From NCBI GenBank assembly GCA_025359005.1, contig JANYHP010000376.1, forward strand, positions 1-9,859: a stretch of 9,859 bases of DNA. The letters are read 5' to 3'. This DNA comes from Hyphomicrobiaceae bacterium (GTDB lineage Bacteria > Pseudomonadota > Alphaproteobacteria > Rhizobiales > Hyphomicrobiaceae). The notes beneath the pieces are model-generated. The model was not told the DNA's origin and made no database searches. It was given only the letters and a program-made list of their open reading frames with translations. A program made the position numbers and the translations under genes. Shown here piece after piece: positions 1 to 6,712 of the stretch (position 1 is the stretch's first letter; every line of letters starts with the position of its first letter).

Positions 1-1
1 G

Positions 2-742
2 CTTGCGGCCCTGCCCACCCCCCTGTTGGCGCAGCAGTATGGCCAGCCCTACTCAGACCCCTATCGCTCCGGCCCGACGCGGCCGCTCGACGGCAGCCGC
101 CGCACGGGCGTGTACTCCGCGACACCGGCGCCGAGCTACGAAGCCACCCGCAGCAATCTTGGCCCGAGCGAACCTGGTTACGATGCGCCATCGATCTGGC
201 GCGGGGTCTATGCGGGCGTGCACGGCGCGCAGCGCTGGTCGAACACGACAGCGGTCGACAGCGGCTTGCCGCGGCTCAGCACCTCCGGGCTCCAGCTTGG
301 CGGACACATCGGCGGCAACACGCAGATCGGCAACTTCGTTGTCGGCGCGGAGGCCGACCTGACGTTCGGCAACGCCAGCGGCGCGACGGCGACGAGCGCA
401 GGCAACAGCATGACCGTGCACGACAGCTGGACGTCGACATTCCGCGGCCGCGCCGGCTACGCGTTCGGACCGGCACTGCTGTACGCGACGGGCGGCGTCG
501 CGGTCGCCGGGCAGGACCTGACATTCAGGACGACGTCGGTCGCGTCGACGTTGACCGATACGCGGTTCGGGCTCGTCTTCGGCGCGGGCGTGGAATTGAA
601 ACTCGCACAGCAGGTCAGCGCCCGCATCGAGGGTCTGCGTACGACGTATCGCGATCAATCGCTGGCGTCTGTCGGCATCGGACAGACCACACGGCAGGAC
701 AGCACCGTCATCCGCGCCGGGATCTCGTATCATTTCAATTGA
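2..742 (+). CDS. Outer membrane beta-barrel protein (Omp25/OmpA-barrel-like), 5' end outside the window
   Basis: About 246 residues are visible and the start codon lies upstream of the window. The first visible residues (LAALPTPLLA, then QQYGQ) look like the end of a signal peptide with a cleavage site after LLA, so the mature protein is probably complete. Next comes a Tyr/Pro/Ser/Arg-rich, probably disordered linker of about 55 residues. A barrel domain follows, opening with WRGVYAGVHG, the usual first strand of small alphaproteobacterial Omp25/31-type proteins. Later segments such as GNFVVGAEADLTFG, FRGRAGYAFGPALLYATGGVA and FGLVFGAGVELKL alternate polar and hydrophobic residues like transmembrane strands. 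The protein ends YHFN, with the near-terminal aromatic residue typical of outer membrane barrels. By family it is an outer membrane structural or surface protein. Its ligand or transport role is not visible. It converges on the pilus operon and probably belongs to a separate transcription unit. Confidence 0.85.
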   Translation, partial: LAALPTPLLAQQYGQPYSDPYRSGPTRPLDGSRRTGVYSATPAPSYEATRSNLGPSEPGYDAPSIWRGVYAGVHGAQRWSNTTAVDSGLPRLSTSGLQLGGHIGGNTQIGNFVVGAEADLTFGNASGATATSAGNSMTVHDSWTSTFRGRAGYAFGPALLYATGGVAVAGQDLTFRTTSVASTLTDTRFGLVFGAGVELKLAQQVSARIEGLRTTYRDQSLASVGIGQTTRQDSTVIRAGISYHFN

Positions 743-834
743 CCGGGCTTGGCGGTTGGGGGCTGCGAAGGCTTGCCCCAATCGACCCGCCGGCACAGCA
801 CCAGTTTCGTTTCGGCACCCGCCGCAAACGAGGG

Positions 835-870
835 GCGTGGCATCCGCGAGGGTGCCGCGCTTCTTTCATT
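835..870 (+). terminator. Likely intrinsic terminator of the barrel-protein gene
   Basis: An 11-bp stem pairs 835-845 with 850-860 (two G-T wobbles). It is closed by a GCGA tetraloop at 846-849 and followed on the + strand by the T-rich run TTCTTTCATT. It lies 92 bases past the stop of the barrel-protein gene. The T run is interrupted by C, so termination may be partial. Confidence 0.5.
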
Positions 871-1102
871 CGGGCACCGAGCACTTGGTTCGCTTCGCGC
901 CGCGACTATCAAGATCGTTGCCGCGTGTTGCAAGCAAAGTGATGCAAATGACCTAGAAAAAGCCGCGCCCTTGCCGAAAAGTCGTCACGATCGGGGCCGT
1001 TAATGCATCCATCGACGCTGGTTGTGACGAACGAGACAGACCGAACCAGCCGAGAGGCGGCGCCAAGAATACTGCTGGCGATTGAAAGAATTCGAACCCG
1101 GC

Positions 1103-1121
1103 GGGATGCCATTGGCATCCC
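1103..1121. repeat. Perfect 8-bp inverted repeat, short hairpin
   Basis: GGGATGCC (1103-1110) and GGCATCCC (1114-1121) are perfect inverted copies separated by ATT. The right arm can instead pair with 1125-1129 (CATCC with GGATG), so this hairpin competes with a neighbouring one. Its function is unknown. Confidence 0.55.
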
Positions 1122-1128
1122 TCTGGAT

Positions 1129-1177
1129 GGGACGGTGGCGGAACCCCGCTTCGCTGCCGTCCCTGACTTTAAGTTTT
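1129..1177 (+). terminator. 14-bp hairpin followed by a T-rich stretch, terminator-like
   Basis: Bases 1129-1142 pair with 1150-1163 (11 Watson-Crick pairs and three G-T wobbles) around a 7-base loop. On the + strand the next bases are TGACTTTAAGTTTT, a weak T-rich tail. It could be a second terminator for + strand transcription or the 3' end of a small RNA. On the - strand no T run follows, so it is unlikely to end the pilus operon. Confidence 0.35.
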
Positions 1178-1226
1178 GCACTGACCTGGTGGAGAGACCG
1201 GACGTGCGAACGAGAATGCCGGCCCT

Positions 1227-1247
1227 GCAATGCGTGTCACGCGTTGC
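1227..1247. repeat. Near-perfect 21-base palindrome
   Basis: GCAATGCGTG (1227-1236) and CACGCGTTGC (1238-1247) are inverted copies around a single T. The only imperfection is one T-G wobble pair. It could be an RNA hairpin with a triloop or a dyad site for a DNA-binding protein. No gene start lies nearby, which makes an operator less likely. Confidence 0.45.
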
Positions 1248-1281
1248 GAGTGTGCGTCGTGGAACGCGCCTGGGCCGAACT

Positions 1282-1373
1282 GAGGTTCCGTTGCCGGTGG
1301 GTGGCTGCTCTCCGCACCGCCACACACCTCCCTCCCCGACGCGGGGGGTGGCCATCTCCGGCAACGGACTCTT
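1282..1373. repeat. Long imperfect inverted repeat, about 92 bases
   Basis: A perfect 10-bp core pairs CCGTTGCCGG (1288-1297) with CCGGCAACGG (1358-1367). It extends outward through 1287/1368 and, past a mismatch, to 1282/1373. It extends inward past a one-base bulge, pairing 1299-1305 with 1351-1357 (two wobbles). A nested stem pairs 1334-1338 with 1342-1346. The foot lies about 50 bases past the stop of the tip-subunit gene on the - strand. No T run follows in that direction, so it may protect the 3' end of the pilus transcript rather than terminate it. Confidence 0.5.
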
Positions 1374-1423
1374 CTCGCGGGCGCTTCTGAAGCCCATGCG
1401 CGGTTTGCAGCGTCGATGCCCTG

Positions 1424-2398
1424 CTACAGCGGCGCGAGCGTGATCGTGAGCACATCCGCGTAACGGCCAGCCACCAGCGGCAATAGAGGTTGCTGCGGCG
1501 TGATCGTGACCTGCATAGAGCCGCTGGCCCCCAGGGTGGTCGAAATCCGACCCGGTGAACTCGACACGCCGGCCCCGGCGGTTGCTGTGGACAACGTCGT
1601 GGTCGCCCCGCCGAACGTCGTTTGGGCGACATAGGGGATCACGTTCGTGAACCCGGTACCCGGTGCTCCCTGGTTGACAATGCCGCCGTTTTGCGAACGC
1701 ATCGTGATGTCGGTCGGTGCATTGCAGACGACTGCGCCGTAGCTGCGTTGGATCGGCGCCGCAGATACCACGCCGGTCGCGGAAACGGGCACGGTCACAC
1801 CCAGAGGGTCTGCGGCGGCCGTTAGCCCGCCGATCGTGCACGTCGGATTGACCGCGGCATTGACGAACCAACTCGATGCGCCCGGCGCCTGTGTCGACGG
1901 GGCCGCCGCATCGAAGACCGCGACCACAACACCGGCGTCGCTATAGCCACCGGCGGCAAGGGTCTGTCCGGCCAGGGCCACGACCTGCGCCGTCACGGAT
2001 GCGGAAACGCTGGTCGCACCGTTGGCGGCAAAGGCTGAGAATGAAATCGTCGCTGCCGGTGTGGACGTAAACAGCACGCTGGTGCCGGAGAGCGATTGCA
2101 CATCGTAACGCAGTCTGTCGGTGCCGGCGCCACTCATCTGCGCGGGCGATGTGATGGAGCTGGCCGCGAGCTTGCCGGTGCACGTGGCACCCGTGCTGAC
2201 AACGCCGAGCACGAGCGAGATTGTCATCACCTGAGCAACCGGCGCGGTCGATCCGGAATAGCGGCCGAGGCTGACGGTGGTGCCGGACACTGATTGCACG
2301 CTGGTGATCGTGCACGATGTTGCGGCCGCGGGCGTGATCGACCCCGCAAGCGTCGCCGCCAGACATGCACACAAGATCCAGAATGACGCGCGCTGCAT
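1424..2398 (-). CDS. Two-domain spore coat U (SCPU) subunit, probable pilus tip adhesin (CsuE-like)
   Basis: This 324-residue secreted protein has a signal peptide at residues 1-26 (cleavage after PAAA). Two immunoglobulin-like SCPU domains follow. The first spans about 27-165, with cysteines 29 and 73. The second spans about 180-324, starts with PTCTIGG, has cysteines 187 and 225, and ends GRYADVLTITLAPL, the G-x-Y-x-D-x-L-x-V strand typical of SCPU subunits. In archaic chaperone-usher pili such as Csu, the last gene encodes a two-domain subunit at the fibre tip that binds surfaces. Its position here as the fourth gene, after the usher, fits that role. The start lies 3 bases after the usher stop, and its ribosome site (AAGGA, 7 bases before ATG) lies inside the usher gene, so translation is probably coupled. 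The first domain is more divergent than the second, as expected of a receptor-binding domain. The binding target is unknown. Confidence 0.85.
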   Translation of the reverse strand: MQRASFWILCACLAATLAGSITPAAATSCTITSVQSVSGTTVSLGRYSGSTAPVAQVMTISLVLGVVSTGATCTGKLAASSITSPAQMSGAGTDRLRYDVQSLSGTSVLFTSTPAATISFSAFAANGATSVSASVTAQVVALAGQTLAAGGYSDAGVVVAVFDAAAPSTQAPGASSWFVNAAVNPTCTIGGLTAAADPLGVTVPVSATGVVSAAPIQRSYGAVVCNAPTDITMRSQNGGIVNQGAPGTGFTNVIPYVAQTTFGGATTTLSTATAGAGVSSSPGRISTTLGASGSMQVTITPQQPLLPLVAGRYADVLTITLAPL

Positions 2399-2401
2399 GG
2401 C

Positions 2402-5080
2402 TCAATCCTTTTTCGCAATCGAGCCCGTGGGCGAGAGTGTGCCGGCTTTGAACAAGCCGTCGGTTCCGGCGGGAATGTCGAACGTATAGACAAGCGGGCC
2501 TGCGTCGCTTTCGAGACGCAATGACCAGCGCCCCGGGGCCAGGCCATCGGCGCCGAACCGGCCGGCCGCATTTGTGAAGACGACGACCTGCCGATTTGGA
2601 TCTTGCACAGGGGAAGCGACGCCGCTCTGCAACGCAACGGGGCTGCCGGCGCCATCGACCAGCGTGCCGAAGGCGGTGACCGAATAGGCCGAGCCGACTT
2701 CCAGCGCATAGCCACCCTTGTAGGGGGCTTTCACATCGAAGCCACCGGCGCCGAGGCTGTAGCCGACGGGCAGGTCGGCAACGTCGACAGGGATGTTGGT
2801 GGAGGAATATGCGGGCAGATTGGTGACCAGCGCGGGGCCGAGCCGGTCAGTCTTGGCGATCACGGTGTCGCCGTTGCCGACGACAACCTCCTTGCCGGCC
2901 AGCGACGCATGCGGCCTGACGATGGCGAAGCCGCCGTTGCGGATGGGCGCGCCGACCGCCACCATGCCGTCGGCGAAGGCAATCGCAGTGCCGACGCGCA
3001 GGCTGGTGCGCTCATCCTCGTTGCCGGGCTTGACCGACGCATAGGCGACACCATCGACCGAGGTGGAGTGGCTCAAGCGCACATCGGCGCGGTTGCCAAC
3101 GTAGCCGATCGCACCCCCGACGCCGAGCGCTCCGGTCTCGTTGGCGTGCTGCGCCATCACCGAGGTGTCCCAACGGCCGACGCCGGCGCCCGCGGTCTGC
3201 GTGGCTGCCAGCTGCGTATTGCGTGTGAGCGTATCGGTGCTGGCGCTGACGGTGCTGCGGTCGGTCGGCCGCACATAGAGCCGGACGGCGGCGCGGAAAT
3301 CGGGCTTGGTGTTGTTGAAGTTGGCAGCGAAGCCGTTGAGGTAGGTTTCGTTCGAATAGCCGGCCAGGACCGAGCCGCTCATCCACGGTGTCAGCGGCTT
3401 GGCGAGCGTGAGATCCGCCCCGAAACGGTCGCCGCGCACGACATAGGGCGAATAGGACGTGGCGTCGGGATTGTCGAACTGATAGCGGGCGCTGAGCGTG
3501 GCGGTCAGATCCTCGGGCAGCGAGATCGAGTGCGAGCCGGTCAGGCGCAACTTGTAGAGCACCTGCGGGCGGTAGATCTTCGAGGCCAGTTCGAGCTGGT
3601 CGCCGGGCGTGCGGAACGCGGCATCGCGATAGTCGGCGGCGATGCGCACGCTTTCGCGCAGGCCGAAGGAGCCGCGGAAGCCGATCATGTCCCAACTGGC
3701 CGAACCGCCATAGCCCGTCTTGCCGTCGGTCGACGAGACTGCAGGCTGCATCCCAATGACGCCGGCGGGCGTCTGGAGAAAGAGGCCGAGCGAGCCGGTG
3801 GCGACGTGCATGTCGGCCTGGGCGCTGGCCTCGACGGTGACTTGATCGGTGATGCCATGGCGGAGCAGCGCCGAGCCGACATTGGTTTTCGCATCGTACT
3901 TGCGTTCCTCGTCGAGCAGGTAGGAGGCGGTGCCGCCAGACAGCGACCACTCGGTCTTGCCCGCACCGAGCAGCGCTGCATCGTAGAAGGTTGAGAACTT
4001 GAGGGTCTTGCGGTCGCCGGTATCGTCGGTGATGCCGAGTTCGACGTCGTTGGCGCCGCTGGCGAACGGCAGGTCGCGCAGGTTGTAGACGCCGGGCCGC
4101 AACTGGAAATGCTGGATGACCGCGCCGTTGACGATGACGTCCACTTCAGACTGGCGGTCGATGCGAAAGGTGCCGCGGCCGACCGACCGGATGCTTTCGC
4201 CGGGCGCCAGTTTGCGCGCGCTCTTCTCAAGACTGACGCCCAGTGTATCGATCGGCCGCACATAGGCGCTGGTGGTGGTCTCGACATCACCCACCTGCAA
4301 GCGAAGTTGATCGGCGGGCATGTCGTAGGTCGCGCGTGAGCCGCGCCGCTTGAAGCCCTGCGTATGGTCATAGCTGCACAGGCTGCCGAATGTGCAGCGG
4401 TTCTGGTCGACCGCGCCGGCGTAGGTCGCCTCGCTTTCGAGCACCACACCGCGCAGGCGAACGGCGCCCTGCAGGTCGAGGTGGCCGCCGGTCTGGTCGG
4501 TTTGACCCGGACGGGTTTTCCAGCGCTCGTCGACGCCGCCGATGACGTTGAGATAGCCGGAGACCTTGGCCGCGTCCGCCGTCGGCTGCGCATTGAACGA
4601 ACCACGCAGGCCGACGCTCAAGTCACCTTCGGCGCGCTGCGCGGCGACCGGATCGAACACCAGTTCGAGGCTTGCGGCATTGAACGACAGACCGAGCCCG
4701 GCCTGCGCGATCGCAGCCAAGGCAATCCGATCGTCGGTGTGCGGCAGGGCTGCGAGCTGCGCCCGCGCCTCCGGCGCCAACATAGGTCCGATCTTTTCGA
4801 GCGCCGCCTGCCGCTGGATGTAGACCGTGTCGTCAGGTTCGACCCGCAGGGCGATTTCGCCGATTTCGCGGGTACCGTCCTTGAGCGGGACCGGCAGCGT
4901 CAAAGCGCGGCCAGTGGCATTGAGGCGGCTCGATATGGCTTTCTGATATTCGACCGGTGGCGCGGGGTCGGGCGGAGCGCTCTGCGCATAGGCCGAAAGC
5001 GCCACTGCCTGAGGCAGTAGCGCTGCGAGAATTACGGCACGCCGCAATCCTCGAGCCCGAAATGTCGCTCGCCGCTCCAA
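2402..5080 (-). CDS. Outer membrane usher of an archaic chaperone-usher pilus (CsuD/FimD family)
   Basis: The usher is 892 residues long, near the length of classical ushers. It forms the outer membrane pore that takes chaperone-subunit complexes, polymerises the subunits and secretes the fibre. A signal peptide covers about residues 1-33 (ending SAYAQ). The N-terminal chaperone-binding domain spans roughly 40-150. A large barrel follows, with the plug segment at about 300-375 (VGRGTFRIDRQSEVDVIVNG, then RPGVYNLRDLPFASGANDVEL, a highly conserved usher signature). The two C-terminal beta-sandwich domains occupy about the last 160 residues (SYSLGAGG-type turn, GRFGADGLAPGRW). The start is a TTG at 5080, the first possible start after an in-frame TGA, with only a weak AGAG before it. 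A TTG at codon 12 is an alternative that would still leave a signal peptide. Two cysteines, 229 and 235, sit close together before the plug. The gene follows the chaperone by 95 bases and is nearly fused to the tip gene. Confidence 0.93.
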   Translation of the reverse strand: MERRATFRARGLRRAVILAALLPQAVALSAYAQSAPPDPAPPVEYQKAISSRLNATGRALTLPVPLKDGTREIGEIALRVEPDDTVYIQRQAALEKIGPMLAPEARAQLAALPHTDDRIALAAIAQAGLGLSFNAASLELVFDPVAAQRAEGDLSVGLRGSFNAQPTADAAKVSGYLNVIGGVDERWKTRPGQTDQTGGHLDLQGAVRLRGVVLESEATYAGAVDQNRCTFGSLCSYDHTQGFKRRGSRATYDMPADQLRLQVGDVETTTSAYVRPIDTLGVSLEKSARKLAPGESIRSVGRGTFRIDRQSEVDVIVNGAVIQHFQLRPGVYNLRDLPFASGANDVELGITDDTGDRKTLKFSTFYDAALLGAGKTEWSLSGGTASYLLDEERKYDAKTNVGSALLRHGITDQVTVEASAQADMHVATGSLGLFLQTPAGVIGMQPAVSSTDGKTGYGGSASWDMIGFRGSFGLRESVRIAADYRDAAFRTPGDQLELASKIYRPQVLYKLRLTGSHSISLPEDLTATLSARYQFDNPDATSYSPYVVRGDRFGADLTLAKPLTPWMSGSVLAGYSNETYLNGFAANFNNTKPDFRAAVRLYVRPTDRSTVSASTDTLTRNTQLAATQTAGAGVGRWDTSVMAQHANETGALGVGGAIGYVGNRADVRLSHSTSVDGVAYASVKPGNEDERTSLRVGTAIAFADGMVAVGAPIRNGGFAIVRPHASLAGKEVVVGNGDTVIAKTDRLGPALVTNLPAYSSTNIPVDVADLPVGYSLGAGGFDVKAPYKGGYALEVGSAYSVTAFGTLVDGAGSPVALQSGVASPVQDPNRQVVVFTNAAGRFGADGLAPGRWSLRLESDAGPLVYTFDIPAGTDGLFKAGTLSPTGSIAKKD

Positions 5081-5175
5081 ATGCTCTTTGCCTACAGGTG
5101 CTGATCAGGCACCGGTTTCGTCATGACGCAAAAAGCAACCTGAAGACTTGCAATTCCATAACCTGCGCGTGGCTG
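5081..5175 (-). other. Chaperone-usher spacer with two short palindromes
   Basis: This 95-base gap within the operon is longer than needed for coupled translation. It holds the 10-bp palindrome CGTCATGACG (5119-5128). It also holds a 5-bp hairpin (5097-5101 with 5109-5113) enclosing the palindromic CTGATCAG, just before the weak TTG start of the usher. They could modulate usher translation or be chance. No second promoter is evident. Confidence 0.3.
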
Positions 5176-5928
5176 TTACTGGCGCTTGACTCCATATTCG
5201 ATGCTGGCCTGAACGCTCGACACGTTTTGCGGCACGGCGACGGGGAGCACGAACCGGCGGCGCTGACCGGGCGGCACGAGGCCGATACCAATCTTGGCGC
5301 CGATTACGTCCGGACCGAGCGTCTCCTGCCAACTGCCGGCCTGCAAATGCAGCGTCGCTTTGGGCAACAGGGCATGCGTCTTGGTGGGGTTCTCGACCGT
5401 GACGGTCGCCTGGCGCTTGCCGGTCTTCTTGTCGATGTCCACGCCGGCAGACACAACTGTGAGATCGGCGGCGCTTTTGGGCGGCGCGATGTTGATCATG
5501 GCGCCCATGCTGGAAATCATCTGCACGCCGCTGACGTTGCCGGGCATCTTCACCGCCACCTGATTGGCGAACAGCATGAAACTTCTGCTCTCGGCCAGCA
5601 GCGGCTCGCCGACCCACTGCACCCGAAAGACTTGGCTGCCGCCGGGCGGGATCATGGCTTGTGGCGGCAGCACGAGGAAGTCGTTCTGCGCGTCATCGTG
5701 ATATTTGCGGGTGCCGTTCTCGTCTTGCGTCAAGCGCTTGATGGCGACATCGACGGGCAACGGTGCATTGCTGGTGTTCGTCACCGTCAGAGTGCCACGG
5801 CTGCCTCCGCCGGTCGATTGCATTTCCAGTTGCACGGGAGAGATGCTCATGGCGCGTGCGCTGCCCGGGCCTGCCATGACGGCAGCCATTGATGCGACGG
5901 CGGCGAAAGCAAGTCTCAAGGCGTGCAT
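5176..5928 (-). CDS. Periplasmic pilus chaperone (PapD-like, archaic/Csu type)
   Basis: This 250-residue protein has a signal peptide at 1-26 (ending GSARA) and two immunoglobulin-like domains. Pilus chaperones bind subunits in the periplasm, complete their fold by donating a strand, and hand them to the usher. Family features in the N-terminal domain (about 27-150) are SISPVQLEM in strand A, VTNTSNAPLPVDV, FLVLPPQAMIPPGGSQVFRVQW, and ESRSFMLFANQVAVKMP in the subunit-binding G1 strand region. The second domain (about 151-250) contains VTVENPTKTHALL and ends SSVQASIEYGVKRQ. The open frame extends upstream of 5928. The chosen ATG is supported by GAGAGG five bases before it and by the clean signal peptide. 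The gene follows the pilin gene by 72 bases, with a strong hairpin between them. Confidence 0.9.
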   Translation of the reverse strand: MHALRLAFAAVASMAAVMAGPGSARAMSISPVQLEMQSTGGGSRGTLTVTNTSNAPLPVDVAIKRLTQDENGTRKYHDDAQNDFLVLPPQAMIPPGGSQVFRVQWVGEPLLAESRSFMLFANQVAVKMPGNVSGVQMISSMGAMINIAPPKSAADLTVVSAGVDIDKKTGKRQATVTVENPTKTHALLPKATLHLQAGSWQETLGPDVIGAKIGIGLVPPGQRRRFVLPVAVPQNVSSVQASIEYGVKRQ

Positions 5929-5933
5929 GGGGA

Positions 5934-5939
5934 CCTCTC
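5934..5939 (-). promoter_or_regulatory. Ribosome binding site of the chaperone gene
   Basis: GAGAGG lies 5 bases upstream of the ATG at 5928. It decides this start over an in-frame ATG 60 bases further upstream, which would place 20 Arg-rich residues before the signal peptide. Confidence 0.6.
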
Positions 5940-5956
5940 GAGGGGTTCTTGAGAAA

Positions 5957-5985
5957 TCCCGCGCGGCACGGGTGGCCGCACGGGA
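5957..5985 (-). terminator. Intra-operon stem-loop between pilin and chaperone genes, possible attenuator
   Basis: An 11-bp stem pairs 5975-5985 with 5957-5967 (one G-T wobble) around a 7-base loop. On the transcribed - strand it is followed by TTTCTC. It begins 15 bases after the stop codon of the single-domain pilin gene. In classical pilus operons, a stem-loop after the major pilin gene lets the pilin message accumulate above the assembly genes, by partial termination or by blocking 3' decay. The position and strength of this stem fit that role. Which mechanism applies is inferred. Confidence 0.6.
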
Positions 5986-6000
5986 CATGGCGTGAGCTGG

Positions 6001-6522
6001 TTACTGCGGCGTCAGCGTGACGGTCAGAGTGTCGGCGTAGGTGCCGGGCGACAGGTTGGTGAAAGCGGGCATGGTGATGCCGACCGTCATCGCGCCGTTG
6101 AAGGCAGCAGGCGTTGCGTTCGTCGCGCTGCGGCCGGGGGTGGTCCCCAGGGTCGCGAGCACCGTCGAGGTAAGGCCCTGCCTCACCGTCGCCGTGTAGG
6201 TCATGATGTTGGTGCCGACGCCGGGCGTGTTGGCCTTGATGCCGTCATTGGCGGACGTGACCGAGATCGCGTTCGGCGTCGTGCAGGCGACGGTGTAGCT
6301 GCCGCTGCTGGTCAGCGCCAGGGTCTGTGCCGAAGCGCTGGTGCCGCTGGTGACGACGGTGCCGGTCATGGCAGTGTCTAACGCGCTGCCGTTGATCGTG
6401 CAGAGCGCGTTGACGAAGGCGTTGAGGCCGATGGTCGCGGTGGCGGACTGGGCGAAGGCGTTGGAGGTGGTGAAGATGGACAGGCCGGCGACGGCCAGGC
6501 TTGCGAGAACTGACTTGCTCAT
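6001..6522 (-). CDS. Single-domain spore coat U (SCPU) pilin, probable major subunit (CsuA/B-like)
   Basis: This 173-residue secreted subunit has a signal peptide at 1-25 (cleavage near NAFAQ). One SCPU domain follows, with a cysteine pair at 41 and 80 expected to form the domain's disulfide. The C-terminal strand reads SPGTYADTLTVTLTPQ, the family ending. In archaic chaperone-usher systems such small subunits polymerise by donor-strand exchange into the fibre shaft. As the only single-domain pilin and the first gene of the operon, it is the likely major subunit. The mature part is rich in Thr, Ser, Ala and Val, as usual for these beta-sandwich pilins. The open frame runs upstream to 6780, but GAGGAA six bases before the ATG at 6522 and the typical signal peptide (MSKSVLASLAVAG) fix this start. 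Chaperone, usher and tip genes follow on the same strand. Confidence 0.9.
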   Translation of the reverse strand: MSKSVLASLAVAGLSIFTTSNAFAQSATATIGLNAFVNALCTINGSALDTAMTGTVVTSGTSASAQTLALTSSGSYTVACTTPNAISVTSANDGIKANTPGVGTNIMTYTATVRQGLTSTVLATLGTTPGRSATNATPAAFNGAMTVGITMPAFTNLSPGTYADTLTVTLTPQ

Positions 6523-6528
6523 AGGAAC

Positions 6529-6534
6529 TTCCTC
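6529..6534 (-). promoter_or_regulatory. Ribosome binding site of the pilin gene
   Basis: GAGGAA lies 6 bases upstream of the ATG at 6522. It is the best ribosome site in the operon, consistent with high pilin output, and it rules out the longer upstream open frame. Confidence 0.65.
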
Positions 6535-6554
6535 AACTGACAAACTTGGGACAC

Positions 6555-6571
6555 GGCACATTTCGTGTGCC
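6555..6571 (-). promoter_or_regulatory. Leader hairpin upstream of the pilin gene
   Basis: GGCACA (6555-6560) and TGTGCC (6566-6571) form a perfect 6-bp inverted repeat with a 5-base spacer, about 33 bases upstream of the pilin ATG. It could be a stem in the 5' leader or a small operator. Confidence 0.35.
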
Positions 6572-6599
6572 ACCGAACGCACAGAACTCGTGGAACGCG

Positions 6600-6620
6600 G
6601 ATACAAACTTCCAAAGTATC
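6600..6620. promoter_or_regulatory. 21-base dyad, possible operator
   Basis: GATAC (6600-6604) and GTATC (6616-6620) are inverted half-sites with centres 16 bases apart, 78 bases upstream of the pilin start. The size suits a dimeric regulator. No known operator consensus is recognised. Confidence 0.25.
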
Positions 6621-6712
6621 GCTGCTGCGGGCCGGCAATGGCCCAACTGCAGGACGCGTGATTTCGAGTGAGACGGATCGGGGTGCCACCAGTCATCACG
6701 ACTGCAATGGCT

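Larger units (their letters stand above)
743..1423. other. Convergent intergenic region without a convincing gene, rich in inverted repeats
   Basis: About 680 bases separate the stop of the + strand barrel protein from the stop of the - strand tip subunit. Open frames exist on both strands, but their translations are Arg/Ala/Pro-rich, show no family motif and lack clear ribosome sites. The region instead holds at least five stem-loops, at 835-860, 1103-1121, 1129-1163, 1227-1247 and 1282-1373. One resembles an intrinsic terminator for the + strand gene. The rest are unexplained and could be transcript ends, a small structured RNA or decayed repeats. I see no transposase fragment, tRNA or known RNA motif. 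Confidence 0.6.

Noticed and set aside
1088..1102. tRNA T-arm-like GGTTCGAATTC on the - strand
   Set aside because: The flanking bases do not form a T stem, and no acceptor or anticodon arm can be placed. The match comes from a GAATTC palindrome.
909..1871. 320-residue open frame on the - strand
   Set aside because: Over half lies antisense-frame-shifted inside the tip-subunit gene and the rest crosses the hairpin region. The composition is Arg/Ala-rich with no motif or ribosome site.
2603..3994. 463-residue open frame on the + strand opposite the usher
   Set aside because: It is an overlap frame typical of GC-rich DNA. The usher on the other strand has clear domain signatures, and this frame has none.
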